Notes: generated from the sequence alone by a model not told the origin. A stretch of DNA of 64,000 nucleotides from Ciceribacter sp. L1K22 (GCF_017599385.1 NZ_JAGFPK010000002.1:434001-498000), one strand, 5' to 3'; shown: positions 1 to 9,632, counted from the stretch's first letter. Numbers and translations: made by a program.

Positions 1-572
1 TCGAGCCGAAGGACTGGAACGCATTGATCTCCGATCCGGAAACCATCGTGATCGACACCCGCAACGACTACGAAACCGCGATCGGCATCTTCAAGGGCGC
101 GATCGATCCCAACATCAAGACATTCCGCGACTTCCCCGACTGGGTCCGCAACAATCCCGGCCTTCACAACAAGCCGAAGATCGCGATGTACTGCACCGGC
201 GGCATCCGCTGCGAGAAGTCCACCGCCTTTGCCAAGGAACTGGGCTTTGACGAGGTCTACCATCTGAAGGGCGGCATCCTGAAATATCTGGAGGAAGTGC
301 CGCCCGAGGAAAGCCTCTGGGAAGGCGCCTGCTTCGTCTTCGATGATCGCGTCTCCGTCACGCATGGGCTCGCAGAAGGCGAACACAAACTCTGCCATGC
401 CTGCCGCTATCCGCTGACCGCAGAAGAGGTAACCTCCCCTCTATTCGAGGAAGGCGTCACATGCCCGCATTGCTACAATGAGCGGACGGACGAGGATCGG
501 CAGCGCTATCGCCAGCGGCAGGCGCAGATCGAACTTGCGAAGAAGCGCGGCGAGAAGCATCTCGGAAGCTGA
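1..572 (+). CDS. trhO: tRNA uridine(34) hydroxylase TrhO (rhodanese family), 5' end missing
   Basis: The gene is cut by the left edge of the window; the reading frame is open from base 3 and reads [13 protein letters not shown] before the first possible start. The rhodanese loop [10 protein letters not shown] carries the catalytic cysteine. The C-terminal part has two CxxC pairs (CHAC and CPHC) and a basic, charged tail, as in the TrhO/YceA family. By family knowledge it hydroxylates U34 of certain tRNAs in the cytoplasm to 5-hydroxyuridine using molecular oxygen. About the last 190 residues are present; the N-terminal ferredoxin-like domain lies outside. It ends two bases before the convergent next gene. 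Confidence 0.93.
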   Translation, partial: EPKDWNALISDPETIVIDTRNDYETAIGIFKGAIDPNIKTFRDFPDWVRNNPGLHNKPKIAMYCTGGIRCEKSTAFAKELGFDEVYHLKGGILKYLEEVPPEESLWEGACFVFDDRVSVTHGLAEGEHKLCHACRYPLTAEEVTSPLFEEGVTCPHCYNERTDEDRQRYRQRQAQIELAKKRGEKHLGS

Positions 573-574
573 AA

Positions 575-946
575 TCAGGCTGTGACGGCCCGCATGTCAC
601 GCGCTGACTCAGGCGCAGGAGTGACCTTGTGCCGGGCCTTCACGTTTTCGACCTCGTCGCGCAGCAATTCAAATGCAACGATCGCCTTGTGCTGCTCCGG
701 CGTCAGCGACTGCCTGTCCAATTGCTCGATCAGCACCGCCATGGCATCACTGATCTGACCGATCTGCCGCCCGTAGCTCGCAACATCGCGCACCACTTCC
801 GCCTCGATGTCCGGATCGGCCGAAGGACCGAGATCGATCTTCAGGTTAAGCAGGCCGAACTGCGAGGCTGCCGGAGAAAACACCCAGGTCCAGGGATTGA
901 TCGTCTGCGTGACATCGCCCGATAGCGGCAATTGAAAACGTGCCAT
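575..946 (-). CDS. conserved hypothetical protein, 123 aa
   Basis: I do not recognise the family. The product starts MARFQLPLSGDVTQTINPW and is soluble, with no signal peptide or membrane segment. Its first half is hydrophobic with a Trp-containing segment (NPWTWVFSP). The second half is predicted helical (roughly residues 45-105) and rich in Glu, Gln and Arg. I chose the ATG at 946 because a GGAGG lies six bases upstream; an ATG four codons further out lacks that spacing. It is convergent with trhO and separated from metQ by a strong terminator, so it is probably a single-gene unit. Confidence 0.6.
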   Translation of the reverse strand: MARFQLPLSGDVTQTINPWTWVFSPAASQFGLLNLKIDLGPSADPDIEAEVVRDVASYGRQIGQISDAMAVLIEQLDRQSLTPEQHKAIVAFELLRDEVENVKARHKVTPAPESARDMRAVTA

Positions 947-990
947 GTCGCCCTCCACAACCGAAGGACGTATAATCCGCTGTTATCCCG

Positions 991-1028
991 CAAAACACAA
1001 GAGGCATCCGCTTGCACGGATGCCTCTT
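991..1028 (-). terminator. rho-independent terminator of metNIQ
   Basis: A perfect 12-bp stem (bases 999-1010 with 1017-1028) has a six-base loop and is followed on the minus strand by GTGTTTTG. It lies 24 bases past the metQ stop and ends the met operon before the small gene downstream. Confidence 0.85.
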
Positions 1029-1051
1029 CCAATCGATGACGTGTTGTCGAC

Positions 1052-1831
1052 TTACCAGGCGGGAACAACCGCACCCTTGAACTCAGCCGCGATGAAGTCC
1101 TTAACCGGCTGGCTGTGATAGGCCTCGACCAGAGTCTTGACCCACTCGGCATCCTTGTCCACTGCGCGAACGGCGATCACGTTGATATAGGGGGCCTTCT
1201 CGCTCTCGCGGGCGATCGGGTCCTTGCCCGGGTCGAGGCCGGCCTCGAGCGCGTAGTTCGTATTGATGACCGATGCATCGACGTCATCCAGGCTGCGCGG
1301 CAGCTGAGCGGCGTCGAGTTCGGCGAACTCAAGGTTCTTGGGATTTTCGGTGACGTCAGCCGGACCGACCTTCAAACCGGCCTCAGCGTTCAGCTTGATC
1401 AGGCCCTTGTCGGCGAGGATCAGCAGTGCCCGGCCGCCATTGGTCGGATCGTTCGGGATCGAGATGGTCGCACCGTCGGCGAGTTCCCCAAGGCTCTTCA
1501 GCTTCTTGGAGTAGATACCCATCGGGAAGTTGACGGTCTGGGCGACGCTGACAAGCTCAAAGCCACGATCCGCGACCTGGTTGTCGAGATAGGGCTGATG
1601 CTGAAAGGAATTCGCCTGCAGGTCGCCGTCGGCCAGCGCCTGATTAGGCACGACATAATCCGAAAACTCCAGGATTTCGAGATCGAGGCCCTTCTCGGCC
1701 GCGACTTCTTTCACCTTCTCCATGATCTGCGCATGGGGGCCGGGCGTGACGCCGATCTTGATAGTTTCCGCGAACGCGGCTCCGGCCGAAAAGATGGCAG
1801 CGAGCGAGGCTGCCAGAACGAGAGTCTTCAT
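1052..1831 (-). CDS. metQ: methionine ABC transporter substrate-binding protein MetQ (NlpA family)
   Basis: The 259-residue periplasmic protein binds methionine and passes it to MetNI. It has a signal peptide (residues 1-21, ending AFA/ET) and the NlpA-type opening IKIGVTPGPHAQIMEKV. The family pattern DYVVPNQALADGDLQANSFQHQPYLDNQ is spread over about residues 57-84 and includes the usual NSFQHQPYL ligand-loop motif. There is no lipobox cysteine at the cleavage site, so it looks like a soluble periplasmic protein and not a lipoprotein as in Escherichia coli. It is the last gene of metN-metI-metQ, 40 bases after metI. Confidence 0.93.
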   Translation of the reverse strand: MKTLVLAASLAAIFSAGAAFAETIKIGVTPGPHAQIMEKVKEVAAEKGLDLEILEFSDYVVPNQALADGDLQANSFQHQPYLDNQVADRGFELVSVAQTVNFPMGIYSKKLKSLGELADGATISIPNDPTNGGRALLILADKGLIKLNAEAGLKVGPADVTENPKNLEFAELDAAQLPRSLDDVDASVINTNYALEAGLDPGKDPIARESEKAPYINVIAVRAVDKDAEWVKTLVEAYHSQPVKDFIAAEFKGAVVPAW

Positions 1832-1871
1832 GATGGTCTCCTTGGTTTCCTGTTTTTCCTTGGGAGGGAAT

Positions 1872-2540
1872 TCAGTTTTTGCGATTTCGCTTGTCGAAGC
1901 GTCGCGCCAGCGCGTCTCCGGCGCTCTGCACCGCCTGGACCAGCAGGATCAGCACCACGACGACCGCCAGCATGACCTCGGGCATGAAGCGCTGATAGCC
2001 GTACCGGATGCCGAGATCGCCGAGCCCTCCGCCACCGACGGCGCCGACCATCGCCGAATAACCGATCAGGCTGACAATCGTCATCGTCAGTGCCAGCGTG
2101 ATGCCGGGCCGGGCTTCGGCAAGCAGCACCTTGAAAACGATCTGGGTCGGCGTGGCGCCCATCGCCCTGGCCGCTTCGATCAGCCCCTTGTCGATCTCGC
2201 GGATCGCCGCCTCCACCAACCGGGCGAAGAACGGAATGGTGGCAATCGTCAGCGGCACGATCGCTGCGGACGTCCCGATGGACGTGCCCGTGACGAAACG
2301 CGTGAACGGAATGATGGCGACGACAAGGATGATGAAGGGTGTCGAGCGCGCCGCATTGACGATCAGGCCGATAATCCGGTTGGTGGTGGGCGCAGGGAAC
2401 AGTTCCCCCTTGCCGCTGGTCGCCAGGAACACGCCAATCGGCAATCCGATAAGCGAACCCAGCAGTCCGGCTATGGCGACCATCTGCAACGTCTGCAGCA
2501 AGGCCTTAGTCAGTAACGAAATGAGCATCTCAAGCGCCAT
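1872..2540 (-). CDS. metI: methionine ABC transporter permease MetI
   Basis: The 222-residue inner-membrane protein has about five hydrophobic segments. The EAA coupling motif ([25 protein letters not shown] region, about residues 143-167) contacts MetN. The length is normal for MetI, and the segment [17 protein letters not shown] is typical of the family. It overlaps the end of metN by 11 bases, which suggests translational coupling. With MetN and MetQ it forms a D/L-methionine importer. Confidence 0.94.
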   Translation of the reverse strand: MALEMLISLLTKALLQTLQMVAIAGLLGSLIGLPIGVFLATSGKGELFPAPTTNRIIGLIVNAARSTPFIILVVAIIPFTRFVTGTSIGTSAAIVPLTIATIPFFARLVEAAIREIDKGLIEAARAMGATPTQIVFKVLLAEARPGITLALTMTIVSLIGYSAMVGAVGGGGLGDLGIRYGYQRFMPEVMLAVVVVLILLVQAVQSAGDALARRFDKRNRKN

Positions 2541-3648
2541 AGCCGAGCACCTCCCTCGTCAGGCCGGTTTCGGCATAGAATTGCTCGGCGCGCTGCACGA
2601 CATCCGTTGCTGCGGAATACGACACCACCAGCGAGCCGAACGGTTCGCCCGCGATTTCGTCAATCGTACCTGCCATGATGTTGACGTCCGGACCGATGCG
2701 CTCGACCAGCTTTGCGGTGAGCGGCTGGAAAGCCGTTTCGCCAAAGAAGACCAGCCGCACGAACACCCGATCCCCCGCCGCTGGCTCCGGCTTGATCGCC
2801 GACGTCACCCATTCCGGCAGTTTGATGCCGAGCGAAGCGGACAGCAGTGACTTCGTTGTCTCGTGCCGGGGGCGGGTAAAGACGTCGAAGGTCCGCCCGC
2901 GTTCCACGATGAGGCCCTTGTCGATCACTGCGACTTCGGAGGCGATGGTTTTCACCACTTCCATCTCGTGCGTGATCAGCAACACGGTAAGATCGAGCTC
3001 CCGGTTGATCCGCTTGATGAGATCGAGGATCGACTGCGTCGTCTCCGGATCGAGCGCCGACGTCGCCTCGTCCGAAAGAAGCAGCTTAGGCTCGGTCGCC
3101 AGTGCCCGGGCAATACCGACGCGCTGTTTCTGGCCGCCGGAGAGTTCCGCCGGGTAGCGCCCGGTTTTGTCGGAAAGCCCAACGAGCTCCAACAACGGGT
3201 CCACCCGCGCACGAATGGCATCGCGATCCATGCCGGCGATTTCGAGCGGCAGCGCGACATTGTCGAACACGGTTCGCGAGGACAGCAGGTTGAAGTGCTG
3301 GAAGATCATTCCGACCTGGCGGCGCAGCTGGCGAAGTCCCTGCTCCGTCAGTCCGCCGACATCGACGCCATCGACAAGAATGGTGCCTGATGTCGCGACC
3401 TCCAACCCGTTGACGAGCCGGATCAGCGTCGACTTGCCCGCTCCCGAACGACCGATGATGCCGGTGATCGAACCTTTGGGGACCGTATAGTCGATACCGG
3501 CCAGCGCCGTGAACTCACCCTGTCCGCCACGATCGGCAAAGAGCTTGGTGACACCGCGAAACGACACCATGGCAGGCGCCGTCACTGCCGACGAGAAATC
3601 GGCGGCGCCATCAGGCGCCGGCTGCGTGATATGTTCTGTGAGAGGCAT
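2530..3648 (-). CDS. metN: methionine ABC transporter ATPase MetN
   Basis: This 372-residue ATPase energises methionine uptake. Visible motifs are Walker [10 protein letters not shown] (about 66-74), signature LSGGQKQR, and Walker [13 protein letters not shown]. The C-terminal NIL regulatory domain (about 290-372) binds methionine and causes feedback inhibition in the family. The N-terminus is about 25 residues longer than usual; a second Met at residue 27 ([11 protein letters not shown]) would give a canonical length, so the start is uncertain. It is the first gene of the met operon. Confidence 0.92.
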   Translation of the reverse strand: MPLTEHITQPAPDGAADFSSAVTAPAMVSFRGVTKLFADRGGQGEFTALAGIDYTVPKGSITGIIGRSGAGKSTLIRLVNGLEVATSGTILVDGVDVGGLTEQGLRQLRRQVGMIFQHFNLLSSRTVFDNVALPLEIAGMDRDAIRARVDPLLELVGLSDKTGRYPAELSGGQKQRVGIARALATEPKLLLSDEATSALDPETTQSILDLIKRINRELDLTVLLITHEMEVVKTIASEVAVIDKGLIVERGRTFDVFTRPRHETTKSLLSASLGIKLPEWVTSAIKPEPAAGDRVFVRLVFFGETAFQPLTAKLVERIGPDVNIMAGTIDEIAGEPFGSLVVSYSAATDVVQRAEQFYAETGLTREVLGYGA

Positions 3649-3904
3649 GCGAAACTCGTTTTCGGTGCCGCGAGGAGCGGCAAGATCAGGGCGTGGCTCG
3701 GTTCAGATCGAGCGACACATTCGACGCATGAAACGCCGTGCTGACATCCCTGATATTCCTTTCGCCGAGGCTGGCTGCACCAGCGCCACGTAATGACTGT
3801 GCCGCTTATTGCACTGCGGTGAAACGAATCCCAGAAATGACATTCTCGAAATTGGGCAATATCGGAAAAATCTTCCGATATGTCGCCAACGACCTGATAA
3901 CCGG
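3649..3904. other. intergenic region between the EAL gene and metN; possible metN leader
   Basis: No gene fits here. On the minus strand, about 110-150 bases before metN, GCTGG-TGCAG-CCAGC forms a small hairpin in a GC-rich stretch followed by GGCGAAAGGAATATCAGGG. It looks like a structured leader but I cannot match it to a known methionine-related riboswitch. Nearer the EAL gene, an 8-bp inverted repeat (3859-3866 with 3874-3881) lies 24 bases past its stop codon. Function is unassigned. Confidence 0.3.
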
Positions 3905-4654
3905 TCAGGCAGCCAGGAAAACCGGTTCGGGGAAAATCTCGAAACCGGGCTTCGCAAGCAGGTATCCCTGAAACAGCGTGACACCGAGGTCCTGGAGCGC
4001 GCGGAGTTCTCCTTCGGTTTCGATGCCCTCACAGACCGGGATGATGCCGAATTCGCCGAGCATGGCCAGCGTGTGCTTGACGACAACACGGCGCGCCGGG
4101 TCCGTGTCGATACCCCGGATCAGGTCCATGTCCAGCTTGACGATGTCAGGCTGGAACCGTGCGAGCAGATTGAGGCCGGCGTGACCGGCACCGAAATCGT
4201 CGATCGCGGTCTTGAAGCCGATGGATCGGTAGGTGAACAGGATGTTGAGGACATGCTCGGTGTTGATCCGCTCACTTTCCGTGAATTCGAAAATGATGCG
4301 CTCGGGCGCGAAGCCAACCCGCTCGGCCGTTTCAAGCGTCAGGCGGATGCAGGCGCGCGGTTCGTAGACGGCATTCGGCATGAAGTTGATCGACAGCTTC
4401 TCCTGTCGCTCGGGCGACGACAGTGCCGCGGCAAGTTCGATCGCCTTCACCCTGCATTGCTGATCAAAGGCGTAGCGGTTCGTCTCCGTCACCCCCGACA
4501 GGATACTGCCGGCGCTTTCCCCGGCAAGCCCGCGGACCAACGCCTCCTGAGCGAAAATCGTCCCATTTGTGATATTGACGATCGGCTGAAAAGCCATCGA
4601 AAAGGAAAGATCCAGACCGGACCCATTCCTGCATCCTTCGCATGCGACAGCCAT
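3905..4654 (-). CDS. stand-alone EAL-domain cyclic-di-GMP phosphodiesterase
   Basis: The 249-residue protein is essentially only an EAL domain, with no sensor or GGDEF part. Catalytic positions appear intact: the EAL-type QEALVRG, the Asn of SINFMPNAV, FEFTES, the metal-binding pair in AIDDFGAGHAG, the Lys of VKLD, the Glu of CEGIET and the Gln of LFQGYLL. It should therefore hydrolyse c-di-GMP in the cytoplasm. The N-terminus has a CxxC-like pair (CEGC, residues 5-8) that could be a redox or metal site; that is a guess. It sits 57 bases after the beta-glucosidase gene on the same strand. Confidence 0.88.
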   Translation of the reverse strand: MAVACEGCRNGSGLDLSFSMAFQPIVNITNGTIFAQEALVRGLAGESAGSILSGVTETNRYAFDQQCRVKAIELAAALSSPERQEKLSINFMPNAVYEPRACIRLTLETAERVGFAPERIIFEFTESERINTEHVLNILFTYRSIGFKTAIDDFGAGHAGLNLLARFQPDIVKLDMDLIRGIDTDPARRVVVKHTLAMLGEFGIIPVCEGIETEGELRALQDLGVTLFQGYLLAKPGFEIFPEPVFLAA

Positions 4655-4711
4655 TGCAACCTCTTTTGCGGATAGGCAAAACAGATTACGGAAGAACCGG
4701 TTAAGTCTTGC

Positions 4712-6094
4712 CTAAGCCGGCTCCGAGGACCTGTGGTTTCCTTTCGGAAACTCTGACGCGAGCGCGCTATACCACTTGCCGCTCTTCTTGATGATGCGTT
4801 CCTGGGTCTCGTAGTCAACATAGACGAGGCCGAAGCGCATCCGGTAGCCTTCGGCCCATTCGAAATTGTCCATCAGGCTCCAGGCAAAATACCCGCGCAT
4901 TGGGATGCCCTCCTGGATGAGGTCCGCGACCATGCCAAGGTGTTCGACATAGTAGTCAAGGCGCGGTTGGTCATCCACCTCGCCGCCTTCCGGCCCCATG
5001 TTGTAGCAGGCGCCGTTTTCGGTGATGTAGCATTCGGGCAGGTCGTAGCGGTCGTAGAGACCTTTGACGAGCGACTTCAGCGCCGGCGCATAGACTTCCC
5101 AGCCGATGTCGGTCTTAACCTTGGAAACGGGAGGTGCCCCTGCGGTCGCAGGGAACTCGGCGCCGGGTGTGGGATCGTCCGCCACGCGCATCGGCGTATA
5201 GTAATTCAGCCCCCACCAGTCGATCTTCTGGCTGATGACCTCAAGATCGCCCTCCTCGATGACGGGCATGCGATCACCCAGCGCAGACATGAAGTCGTCG
5301 GGATAATGGCCATTGATGATCGGGTCGAAGAACACCCCGTTGTGGAACTGGAACGCCCGTTCGGCGGCGGCCTTGTCGGCCTCGCTGTCGGAACCGGCGA
5401 TAACCTCGTGCGCATTGAGAACGATACCCGCCGGCACCTGCGGCGCCACCTGGCGGATCGCGTCCAGGCCAAGCCCATGGGCGAGATTGGTGTAGTGGAG
5501 GGCATGCAGCGCCGCGTCCATGTTCTTCTCACCGGGCGCATGGATGCCGTAGAGGTGCGACAGCCACACCGAACACCAGGGCTCGTTGAACGTAGCGACT
5601 GCATCGAGACGGTCACCCAGACGAGCCATGACGACCTTGGCATAGCGCTGGAAGGCATAGGCCGTGGACCGTCCCGTCCAGCCACCTTCGCCCATCAGCG
5701 CGAGCGGCAGGTCCCAGTGGTAGAGCGTCGCGTAAGCCTTGATGCCGCGCGCCTGCAAACCGTCCACCAGTTTGTCGTAGAAGTCGAGGCCGGCCTCGTT
5801 GATCCGTCCCGTCCCCTCCGGAATGATCCGCGGCCAGGCGATCGAGAAGCGATAGGCCGAGGCGCCCATCTCCTTCATCATGTCCAGATCCTGCTCCCAC
5901 CGATGATAGTGATCGCAGGCGACCTCACCGCTGTGCCGGCCATAGACGCGTCCCGGCATGGCGCAGAACGCGTCCCAGATGGAAGGCTTGCGACCATCCT
6001 CTTTGGAGGCCCCCTCGATCTGGAACGAGGCGGTGGCGACGCCGAAGACGAAGTCTCCGGGAAAACGGTCGGCGAATTGCTTCGGATCGATCAT
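4712..6094 (-). CDS. GH1 family beta-glucosidase
   Basis: The 460-residue cytoplasmic enzyme hydrolyses beta-glucosides. It shows the GH1 N-terminal block (FVFGVATASFQIEGA), the acid/base glutamate in TFNEP, the nucleophile in YITENGA, and the C-terminal block YFAWSLMDNFEWAEGY. I use the ATG at 6094 (MIDPKQFADRFP), which has AGGAG upstream; a longer reading from 6139 adds 15 residues unlike the family. No signal peptide is seen, so substrates would have to be imported. The ABC importer of the neighbouring sugar block is a plausible partner, but no regulator links them directly. Confidence 0.92.
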   Translation of the reverse strand: MIDPKQFADRFPGDFVFGVATASFQIEGASKEDGRKPSIWDAFCAMPGRVYGRHSGEVACDHYHRWEQDLDMMKEMGASAYRFSIAWPRIIPEGTGRINEAGLDFYDKLVDGLQARGIKAYATLYHWDLPLALMGEGGWTGRSTAYAFQRYAKVVMARLGDRLDAVATFNEPWCSVWLSHLYGIHAPGEKNMDAALHALHYTNLAHGLGLDAIRQVAPQVPAGIVLNAHEVIAGSDSEADKAAAERAFQFHNGVFFDPIINGHYPDDFMSALGDRMPVIEEGDLEVISQKIDWWGLNYYTPMRVADDPTPGAEFPATAGAPPVSKVKTDIGWEVYAPALKSLVKGLYDRYDLPECYITENGACYNMGPEGGEVDDQPRLDYYVEHLGMVADLIQEGIPMRGYFAWSLMDNFEWAEGYRMRFGLVYVDYETQERIIKKSGKWYSALASEFPKGNHRSSEPA

Positions 6095-6338
6095 GATCTG
6101 CTCTCCTGCGCTCGCGGCGCAGCAGCGCCTGCGCTTCATTGGGATCCGAGGCGCGGTTTAAACCAAACTTGCACTGCAGTGAAGCCGACGCGGCCAATTT
6201 CTGCAACGTTTCAGAACAGTCCAGCCAAAAATGCCGGCATTCCTCACAAGTGCTACCGTGTAGCGGGCCGGAACAGGAGGACGGGAACAAATTTGCGGTT
6301 CCGCAGTTTATCAGGAAACCAACGCAAGGGGTTTCCTT

Positions 6339-6512
6339 ATGCTGAAATGGGCTTTGATTTTTCTCGTAATCTCGATCGTCACCGGCCTTCTGGGCTTTAC
6401 CGGCATCTCCGCCGCTTCAGCGGGAATCGCGAAGATCCTGTTCTTTATTGCCGTGGCGATCTTCGTGGTTCTGCTTCTGCTGGCACTGTTTGCCGGCGCA
6501 GCCATTGTCTGA
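6339..6512 (+). CDS. DUF1328 (YtjA-like) small membrane protein, 57 aa
   Basis: A short gene encodes [20 protein letters not shown] and continues through a second hydrophobic helix, ending GAAIV. Two transmembrane helices (about residues 4-24 and 30-55) surround a small-residue segment ([11 protein letters not shown]). Length and sequence match the DUF1328/YtjA family of tiny inner-membrane proteins of unknown role, often stress-related. AAGGGG lies eight bases before the ATG. It is transcribed alone, divergent from the beta-glucosidase gene and convergent with the dehydrogenase gene. Confidence 0.88.
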   Translation: MLKWALIFLVISIVTGLLGFTGISAASAGIAKILFFIAVAIFVVLLLLALFAGAAIV

Positions 6513-6527
6513 CCCATCAAAACCGTT

Positions 6528-6554
6528 GACGGCAGGGGCCGCCACCCCTGCTGT
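6528..6554. terminator. stem-loop between two convergent genes, possible terminator
   Basis: GCAGGGG pairs with CCCCTGC around a six-base loop, flanked by GAC/GTC. It lies between the stops of the DUF1328 gene and the dehydrogenase gene. There is no clear T-run on either side, so it may be only a weak or rho-assisted end. Confidence 0.4.
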
Positions 6555-6571
6555 CACAGACCGGCGCCGGG

Positions 6572-7744
6572 TCAGAGATTGACCCAGGCGCCGTTCTGTT
6601 TTGAGGAAGCCACGCACGCTTCGACGAAGGCGACACCCTTCACACCGTCATCAACGGTCGGATAAACCACCGCCGGATCGGCCTTGCTCCCGTTCTGATA
6701 GGCACGGATCGCATGCGCGGCTTCGGTGTAGATCGTTGCAAAGGCTTCGAGGTAACCCTCCGGATGTCCGCCGGGAATACGGCTCACACGGCCTGCGGAC
6801 GCTCCCGCGCCGGCGCCGTTGCGTGTGATGAGGCGCTTCTGCTCGCCGAAAGGCGTGAACCAGAGATAATTGGGATTCTCCTGTTCCCACTCCAGGCCAC
6901 CCTTAGTGCCGTAGACGCGAAGCTTCAGCCCGTTTTCATTGCCGGGTGCCACCTGGCTGCACCACAGCATGCCCTTCGCCCCGCCCTCGAAACGAAGAAG
7001 CACATGGCCGTTGTCGTCGACGCGGCGACCTTCGACGAAACTGTCGAGATCGGCCGCAAGGCTCTTGAGGGTAAGCCCCGTCACGAAGGAAGCGAGGTGG
7101 TAGGCGTGCGTGCCGATGTCGCCTGTCGCGCCGCCAGCGCCCGACTGGTTGGGATCGGTCCGCCAGAGGGCCTGCTTGGCACCGGTCTGCTCGACGGCCT
7201 CCGTCAGCCAGTCCTGTGCATATTCCGCCTGGATCACCCGTAGCTGCCCGAGCTTGCCCGCCGCCACCATCTCGCGCGCCTGCCGGATCATCGGATAGCC
7301 GGTGTAATTGTGCGTCAGGACGAAAACGGCCTTCGCCTTGTCGGCCACCGCTTTGAGCTTCCTCGCATCTTCGAGGTTCGAGGTTAGCGGCTTGTCGCAT
7401 ATCACGTGTATGCCACGTTCGAGGAAGGCCTTCGCCGCCGGATAGTGAACATGGTTCGGCGTTACGATCGAAACAGCCTCGATGCCGTCGGCGCGCGCAG
7501 CTTCCTTCTCAGCCATTTCCTCAAAGGAACCATAGCAGCGATCCGGATCGAGGCCGAGATCCTTGCCGGATGCCTTGGACTTCTCCGCTGTCGATGACAG
7601 CGCGCCGGCGACGAGTTCAAAATGATCGTCGAGACGCGCCGCCATCCGGTGCACGCCACCGATAAAGGCGCCCTGCCCGCCGCCGACCATGCCAAGCCTG
7701 ATACGCCGCCCGCCAGCCCGTTCGTCCTTGCCTTCGATTGCCAT
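6572..7744 (-). CDS. Gfo/Idh/MocA family sugar dehydrogenase
   Basis: The 390-residue NAD(P)-dependent oxidoreductase has a Rossmann motif near the N-terminus (RLGMVGGGQGAFIGGVHR, about 16-33). The family catalytic-region motif SIVTPNHVHYPAAKAFLERGIHVICDKPL (about 93-121) contains the conserved Lys of CDKP. GDIGTHAYHLA supplies the Asp and His of the active site. It should oxidise or epimerise a sugar or polyol; the substrate cannot be read from sequence. It is probably part of the sugar regulon, although the acetyltransferase gene on the other strand separates it from the isomerase gene. Confidence 0.9.
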   Translation of the reverse strand: MAIEGKDERAGGRRIRLGMVGGGQGAFIGGVHRMAARLDDHFELVAGALSSTAEKSKASGKDLGLDPDRCYGSFEEMAEKEAARADGIEAVSIVTPNHVHYPAAKAFLERGIHVICDKPLTSNLEDARKLKAVADKAKAVFVLTHNYTGYPMIRQAREMVAAGKLGQLRVIQAEYAQDWLTEAVEQTGAKQALWRTDPNQSGAGGATGDIGTHAYHLASFVTGLTLKSLAADLDSFVEGRRVDDNGHVLLRFEGGAKGMLWCSQVAPGNENGLKLRVYGTKGGLEWEQENPNYLWFTPFGEQKRLITRNGAGAGASAGRVSRIPGGHPEGYLEAFATIYTEAAHAIRAYQNGSKADPAVVYPTVDDGVKGVAFVEACVASSKQNGAWVNL

Positions 7745-7935
7745 CAGTTTCCTCCATTGGATTGTTTCACTGGAATATCACGCGATCACGGCATAAAATG
7801 ATGCCACGACGTGAAGAGGAGCCTCGTGCCGTGACCTTCTGAAGACCCGTAAAAGCAAGACAGCGCCCCATTTGGCCCGTCTTGCTGTTGAAACGAACCG
7901 GCTCGCCCGCCAGCCTTCAACGAGGTCTTCCTGCA

Positions 7936-8574
7936 ATGCCCCTTCTCGACCCGAACCTTGCTTATCCGATCACGCTCGCCGACGGCACGCCGTACCGGGA
8001 GACGATGTACCTGAAGAACGTCATCGATCATCCAAGAATGGAGATTGGCGACTTCAGCTACTTTTCCCACGTCGGGACCAAGGCTGAGACGGCGTCTCTG
8101 CTGGCACCCTATCTCTATCCCGTCAGCAGGGAGCGGCTCGTGATCGGCAAATACGTCCAGATCGCGCGCGGCGCCTATTTCATCACCTCGTCCGCCAATC
8201 ACCCCATGGCCGGTTTCACCACCTACCCGTTTCGCATCTTCCGGCAGGACACGATCAACGGCTACGACGACCTGCCTGTCCGGGACACCATCGTCGGCCA
8301 CGACGTCTGGATCGGCCACAATGCGACCATCATGCCGGGTGTCACGATCGGCAATGGCGCGATCGTCGCGGCCGAGTCCGTGGTGACCCGTGACGTTCCG
8401 CCATACGCCATCGTCGGCGGCAACCCCGCCCGCGTTATCCGGATGCGGTTCGATGACGAGACGATCGAAGCCTTGCAGCAGATCGCCTGGTGGGATTGGA
8501 CAGTCGACAGGATCGAGCGCAACCTTCCAGCCTTGGAAGGTTGCGATATCGCGGCCATTCGAAAGGCCGCCTGA
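7936..8574 (+). CDS. CatB-type (xenobiotic) O-acetyltransferase, left-handed beta-helix
   Basis: The 212-residue protein is dominated by hexapeptide repeats (ERLVIGKYVQIARGA, then TIVGHDVWIGHNATIMPGV and IGNGAIVAAESVV). It has the histidine motif SSANHPM expected in the active site of Vat/CatB enzymes and the C-terminal helix EALQQIAWWDW. Such enzymes transfer acetyl from acetyl-CoA to hydroxyl groups of antibiotics or sugars. I start at the ATG of MPLLDPNL; an upstream ATG at 7882 adds 18 unlike residues. It is a lone plus-strand gene inside a minus-strand sugar cluster, ending five bases before the isomerase gene. The substrate is unknown. Confidence 0.85.
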   Translation: MPLLDPNLAYPITLADGTPYRETMYLKNVIDHPRMEIGDFSYFSHVGTKAETASLLAPYLYPVSRERLVIGKYVQIARGAYFITSSANHPMAGFTTYPFRIFRQDTINGYDDLPVRDTIVGHDVWIGHNATIMPGVTIGNGAIVAAESVVTRDVPPYAIVGGNPARVIRMRFDDETIEALQQIAWWDWTVDRIERNLPALEGCDIAAIRKAA

Positions 8575-8579
8575 GCCGA

Positions 8580-9632
8580 TCACAGACCGAGCATCCGCCG
8601 GTTGGCGGCGTCGTCGGTGCCGCTGGAGGCAAAGTCGTCGAACGCCTTTTCGGTGACGCGGATGATATGCGCCCGGACGAACTCGGCGCCTTCGCGCGCG
8701 CCGTCCTCCGGATGCTTCAACGCGCATTCCCATTCGACCACGGCCCAGCCATCGAAATCGTTCGCCGCCATCTTCGAGAAGATCGCGCCGAAATCGACTT
8801 GGCCGTCGCCGAGCGACCGGAAACGGCCGGCGCGTTGCACCCAGCCCTGGTAGCCACCGTAGACACCCTGCCGGCCGGTCGGATTGAATTCCGCGTCCTT
8901 GACGTGGAACATCTTGATCCGGTCCTTGTAGATGTCGATGTTGTCGAGATAGTCGAGGCACTGCAACACGTAGTGCGAAGGATCGTAGAGCATGTTGGCT
9001 CTGCTGTGGTTCTTCACGCGTTCGAGGAACATCTCGAAGGTCACGCCGTCGTGCAGGTCTTCACCTGGATGGATCTCGTAGCATAAGTCGACGCCCTGCT
9101 CGTCGGCATAGTTGAGAATCGGCGTCCAGCGTCGTGCGAGCTCATCGAAAGCCGCCTCGACGAGACCCGCCGGCCGCTGTGGCCAAGGATAGATGAACGG
9201 CCAGGCGAGCGCGCCAGAGAAAGTCGCATGCGCCTTGATGCCGAGATTGCGCGACGCCTTCAGCGCCATCTTCACCTGCTCGACGGCCCATTCCTGCCGC
9301 GCCTTCGGATTGCCCCGCACTTCGGGTGCGGCAAAGCCATCGAAGGCCTCGTCATAGGCCGGATGCACGGCGACAAGCTGGCCTTGCAGGTGGGTGGAGA
9401 GTTCCGTCACCTCGACGCCGTTCTCCTTCGCCTTACCCGCGAATTCGTCACAATAGTCCTTCGACTCGGCAGCCTTCTTCAGATCGATCAGCTGAGACGC
9501 CCAGGTCGGCACCTGAACGCCGACATAGCCTTTTTCGGCCGCCCATTTGGTGATGCCGCCCCAGGTATTGAACGGTGCCGCGTCGCCCGCGAACTGTCCG
9601 AGGAAGATCGCGGGGCCTTTGATCGTCTTCAT
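8580..9632 (-). CDS. sugar phosphate isomerase/epimerase (xylose-isomerase-like TIM barrel)
   Basis: The 350-residue cytoplasmic protein belongs to the AP-endonuclease-2/IolE-like TIM-barrel family. Likely metal-binding residues occur in LCYEIHPGEDLHDG (about 186-199), MLYDPSHYVLQ and KMFHVKDAEF, and near the C-terminus in GWAVVEWECALK. It probably interconverts the keto and aldo, or epimeric, forms of the sugar brought in by the adjacent importer. A strong GGGAGGAG precedes the ATG. It follows the binding-protein gene by 132 bases and is likely co-transcribed with it. Confidence 0.85.
   Translation of the reverse strand: MKTIKGPAIFLGQFAGDAAPFNTWGGITKWAAEKGYVGVQVPTWASQLIDLKKAAESKDYCDEFAGKAKENGVEVTELSTHLQGQLVAVHPAYDEAFDGFAAPEVRGNPKARQEWAVEQVKMALKASRNLGIKAHATFSGALAWPFIYPWPQRPAGLVEAAFDELARRWTPILNYADEQGVDLCYEIHPGEDLHDGVTFEMFLERVKNHSRANMLYDPSHYVLQCLDYLDNIDIYKDRIKMFHVKDAEFNPTGRQGVYGGYQGWVQRAGRFRSLGDGQVDFGAIFSKMAANDFDGWAVVEWECALKHPEDGAREGAEFVRAHIIRVTEKAFDDFASSGTDDAANRRMLGL

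Noticed and set aside
3649..3800. SAM-II riboswitch before metN
   Set aside because: There is a GC-rich hairpin, but the conserved pseudoknot bases of SAM-II are not found in order.
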